Under the pieces are notes generated by a model, which did not search any database, had not been told where the DNA came from, and was given only the letters and a program-made list of their open reading frames with translations. From positions 310,001 to 374,000 of the forward strand of contig VXCM01000282.1 in NCBI GenBank assembly GCA_014773175.1: a stretch of DNA of 64,000 nucleotides. Reading direction: 5' to 3'. This DNA is from Lucifuga dentata. Taxonomy: Eukaryota; Chordata; Actinopteri; Ophidiiformes; Bythitidae. The translations under genes were made by a program, and so were the position numbers. Below are positions 61,246 through 64,000 of this stretch, in pieces (position 1 is the stretch's first letter; every line of letters begins with the position of its first letter).

Positions 61246-63948
61246 TTACACTACGTTGAGTTTGGTGACAATGAGCACGCGGACGGACTGGTCAAAGCCC
61301 GAACACACACACAGGCCCTGCTTGTCGGGGCTCCAGTCCAGGCTAGCAATTGGCTGTGTGGACAGAGTGACGTTCTGCAAGAGGTTGACAGAGCCGGCTA
61401 CACCCACATCCACTCCATCTGAGTCCTTCCTGCTTCGCTGAGTGGGGTACTCACTGGAAACAACACCAAAACTTATTTGCAGGGTCTGTACAGTGTTTCA
61501 CTTTACTTTTACTTTGGTATCTTGACAATTGGACATTTTGCAGTAAAAGGTACTGTAGATTTCTTACTATTTCCATAGATGCAGGTTTCCCGCTCCACCT
61601 GCAGTCATGAAAATCTCTCTGTTTTGAGGCAAATGTCTCACCTGCCAAATGGTTGATTTATGAGCCTAAAATAGAGACATGATCATTTACTTCCTGATGA
61701 ATGGATTTACACTTGCTTGAAAAATAAATATGTAATGCAGGCACAATAAATACTATAGTTGGAGGAAATACACACTGCATGCACACCTTTCACACACATT
61801 TTACTTTTCAAAATACCATTTTCTAGATTCTAAGATGCAGGGTATGTAGGAGTGGACTCATTGTCATGAGTCCACTCCTACATTATATATGTTTATGTCA
61901 TTTACTTGGACTGAAGAATCTTTTTTTTTCTCAAGACATGATGTATACTTCCAATACCTGGAATGGTCAGAATCTTTTCCAGCACCGTTCAATGAAAACC
62001 CTGCAATAATTGCGTCTAATGATGGTGAAATAATGTGTAATTGTAGTTCTTCCTCCCTACATTGCGTGCTTTGTTACTAATCAGTGAAAATAAGTTCTTA
62101 GTGATGTCATCATACAGTATGCTATGAGACCTGTCCCAACCCCCACCTGCATAAACCTCTGCTTTTTTTGTGTTGGCTACCAAACTGCACCTCAGCAAGG
62201 AACAGCCAAAACTGAGGGTGGCACCACACATTAAAACTGGCATTAAATTCGCAGAACATTTGCACAAATGGCTCCAGAAAAATAGCTGGAACATTATAAA
62301 TGAGTTAAATGAGTCGACCTGCAAGGAGCCATGTGTTAAGTCATATAACACTTCCAGACGCAGACAGTAAAAACAAACTATGTCTAGTCAAAGTTTCTAA
62401 CAAAAATACTCAAAATGGTGCCTTTAGAGTCTGCTGGCAGGAGGCCAACCCATGCACCATGAGTGTACATGTTTTCATCTGTGCATTTTTCAGTTATTAA
62501 ATATTTGAATCTCCCATATAGCAAAATCAGCATGATATTCCTAATTAGGATTTTTCATCCATTTCATAATTTTTTTCATGAATATCCAATTTTTGATCCA
62601 AACATCAAATAGAACCCCGTGATTCGCGGTTGGAGACATTGATGTGCCAACTGTTGATCGCTCAGAAGAGCTGCACAAATATTTAGAAAGCTGAGGCCTC
62701 TGATCACACGGACCTACCAAACACTTGGCAAGCTAGACTCTGCACTAATGCTGGTATAAGTGTGTTTTTCTTGCATTTTCCCACAGAAAACACACTTCTC
62801 TTTCCTCACAGGCCCAGTGTCATTTTTGGCCAGTGACACAAAGCCTCAGTGGATGTTAGGCAAACACAAGCCCCAAACGCTTCCAGCTGTGAAAATGGAC
62901 AAAATGACATGTCCCTCTATTTCCCTCTATCTGTACCCTACAAATGTAAAAATAATAACAATAATAATAATAATAATAATGTCTTTGACATTTTTCCTAT
63001 ACAAGGGAGCCAAATCCATCTGGTTCTCTCCAGCAGGTTCAATTACCTTTTCGGAAACGGAGGCGAAGCCCTTGGTTGGGTGCTGGGTCCTCATGTCAAA
63101 GACGTGGAATTTTCCCTCCAGTGAGGTGGCCACCAGCTTGTTCATACTGATGTCTTTCCTGTCAAACTCCACGCAGCATACCTGGCCGTGATGTAAGAAA
63201 AAATAACTGTCACTCCCTGGACATTTATCACATGGCAAGTCTCCATAAGAAACAGCAGAATGTGCTGAAATGGTGAAAAGGCAGTGATTGAGAGATGAAA
63301 CATCATGCTATGTTATAAAAATCAGTGCAACACTTTGAATGTGATGTGTGAAGATTTTTCTGATATGACATCTGATGAGTATGTCTTCACCTCAGGCTTG
63401 TCACTTTATGTGAAAGTGATGCTGGAAAATAAGTTTAGCTGTGCCTATTTTTTTGGTCTGTTATGGTTATAGTGCAAAGAGGATATATATATATCTATAT
63501 ATATATATATAGATATATATAGATATAGATATGTGTGTGTGTGTGTGTGTGTGTGGACAGTTTATCCTCACAAAAGGTTCTAAATATTAAAACTACTCGT
63601 TTCAAAGGTATGATGACTAATCACACCATTAATCTGAGATCCCATTTTCTTCAGTATTATTTTCCTGCTGTGGTGCCATACTGACTATCAATAAAAGGGA
63701 AAATGTAACATGAAAAGCTTGACATCAAAAGTTTTATATTCATATTTTATATTCATATTCACATCAATGCTTTGCAAAGGTTCTTTAGCTTTTACCACCA
63801 GATTTTTTTAGCTGTATGACTGTTTGCCTCACCCCATTTTTGATGTTGGTTTCCCACCGTAAGGACATGTTCCGCAGGTCAAAGAGTTTGATGTCGCCAT
63901 TGTCATATCCAGCGCACACACACCTGTCGTGATCATTGAAGGCATGAC
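61246..63948 (-). CDS. dnaaf10: DNAAF10 (WDR92/Monad), 3' half; 5' exons beyond window
   Basis: Four coding exons, from high to low: 63,948-63,833, 63,181-63,047, 61,665-61,568 and 61,453-61,246. All are GT-AG and in phase, giving about 185 of the family's roughly 357 residues, including the stop at 61,246-61,248. Recognised strings are [77 protein letters not shown] and [20 protein letters not shown], which are WD40 blades of WDR92 and nearly identical to human. In the family this single WD40 propeller binds the R2TP/RPAP3 co-chaperone and helps preassemble axonemal dynein arms in the cytoplasm. The upstream exon must end with one base of a split glycine codon beyond 64,000. Confidence 0.97.
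61844..61883. repeat. perfect 17-bp hairpin, 6-base loop, in DNAAF10 intron
   Basis: The arm atgtaggagtggactca (61,844-61,860), loop ttgtca, and exact complementary arm (61,867-61,883) are present, inside the intron between the last two of the upstream exons seen (61,666-63,046). Confidence 0.95.
63483..63555. repeat. compound (AT)n-(GT)n microsatellite
   Basis: AT/ATAG repeats pass into GT repeats at about 63,532, inside the DNAAF10 intron between 63,182 and 63,832. Confidence 0.93.
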
Positions 63949-64000
63949 CTGAAATGACAGCATCATGTAAAAATGACTGGTGTTTTTGTTCTTGGTTTAA

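Noticed and set aside
62016..62370. Open frames in the DNAAF10 intron
   Set aside because: No WD40 or other domain. The DNAAF10 exons on both sides join in frame without it.
1..64000. CRISPR arrays, operons, tRNA and rRNA genes
   Set aside because: This is eukaryotic DNA. The regular repeats are microsatellites, and the only tRNA-like sequence is the SINE head at about 6,120-6,190.

Overview
The window looks like vertebrate, most probably teleost fish, nuclear DNA. It is AT-rich, has large intron-bearing genes with GT-AG junctions, many long (AC)n/(GT)n microsatellites, Tc1-like and mariner-like transposon relics, and a tRNA-headed SINE of the kind scattered through fish genomes. The species cannot be named from the sequence.

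Layout. Positions 1 to about 44,000 contain no exon I can defend. This is a gene-poor stretch with transposon relics (SINE at 5,820-6,190; Tc1-like at about 6,540-7,379; mariner-like at about 9,545-9,760 and 33,690-33,900; an inverted pair of a roughly 600-bp TIR element at about 20,985-21,617 and 32,213-32,812) and simple repeats. Three genes fill the right third: C1D on the minus strand (coding 44,263-45,464), a 20-exon gene on the plus strand (46,791-60,404) that I can reconstruct but not name, and the 3' half of DNAAF10/WDR92 on the minus strand (61,246-63,948, continuing past the window end).

C1D and the unnamed gene are head to head with about 0.5 kb between them, so they probably share a promoter region. 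The unnamed gene and DNAAF10 converge tail to tail about 0.8 kb apart. C1D is a nuclear exosome cofactor. DNAAF10 is an R2TP-associated WD40 co-chaperone for dynein-arm assembly. C1D and DNAAF10 are neighbours in the same relative orientation in human 2p14, where, to my knowledge, no gene lies between them.

The unnamed gene is the most interesting item. It encodes a predicted 1,115-residue protein: two cadherin-like beta-sandwich domains, a U-box-like segment, a TRAF/SIAH-type zinc finger (C-x6-C-x11-H-x3-C), helical TPR-like repeats, a basic Pro/Ala/Gly/Lys-rich linker and a conserved-looking helical C-terminus. This suggests an intracellular E3-ligase-like scaffold.

The assembly has single-base N junctions at 18 places. 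At four of them the flanking sequence is duplicated (three times by 65-66 bp, once by 153 bp), which looks like unresolved contig overlap, not biology.
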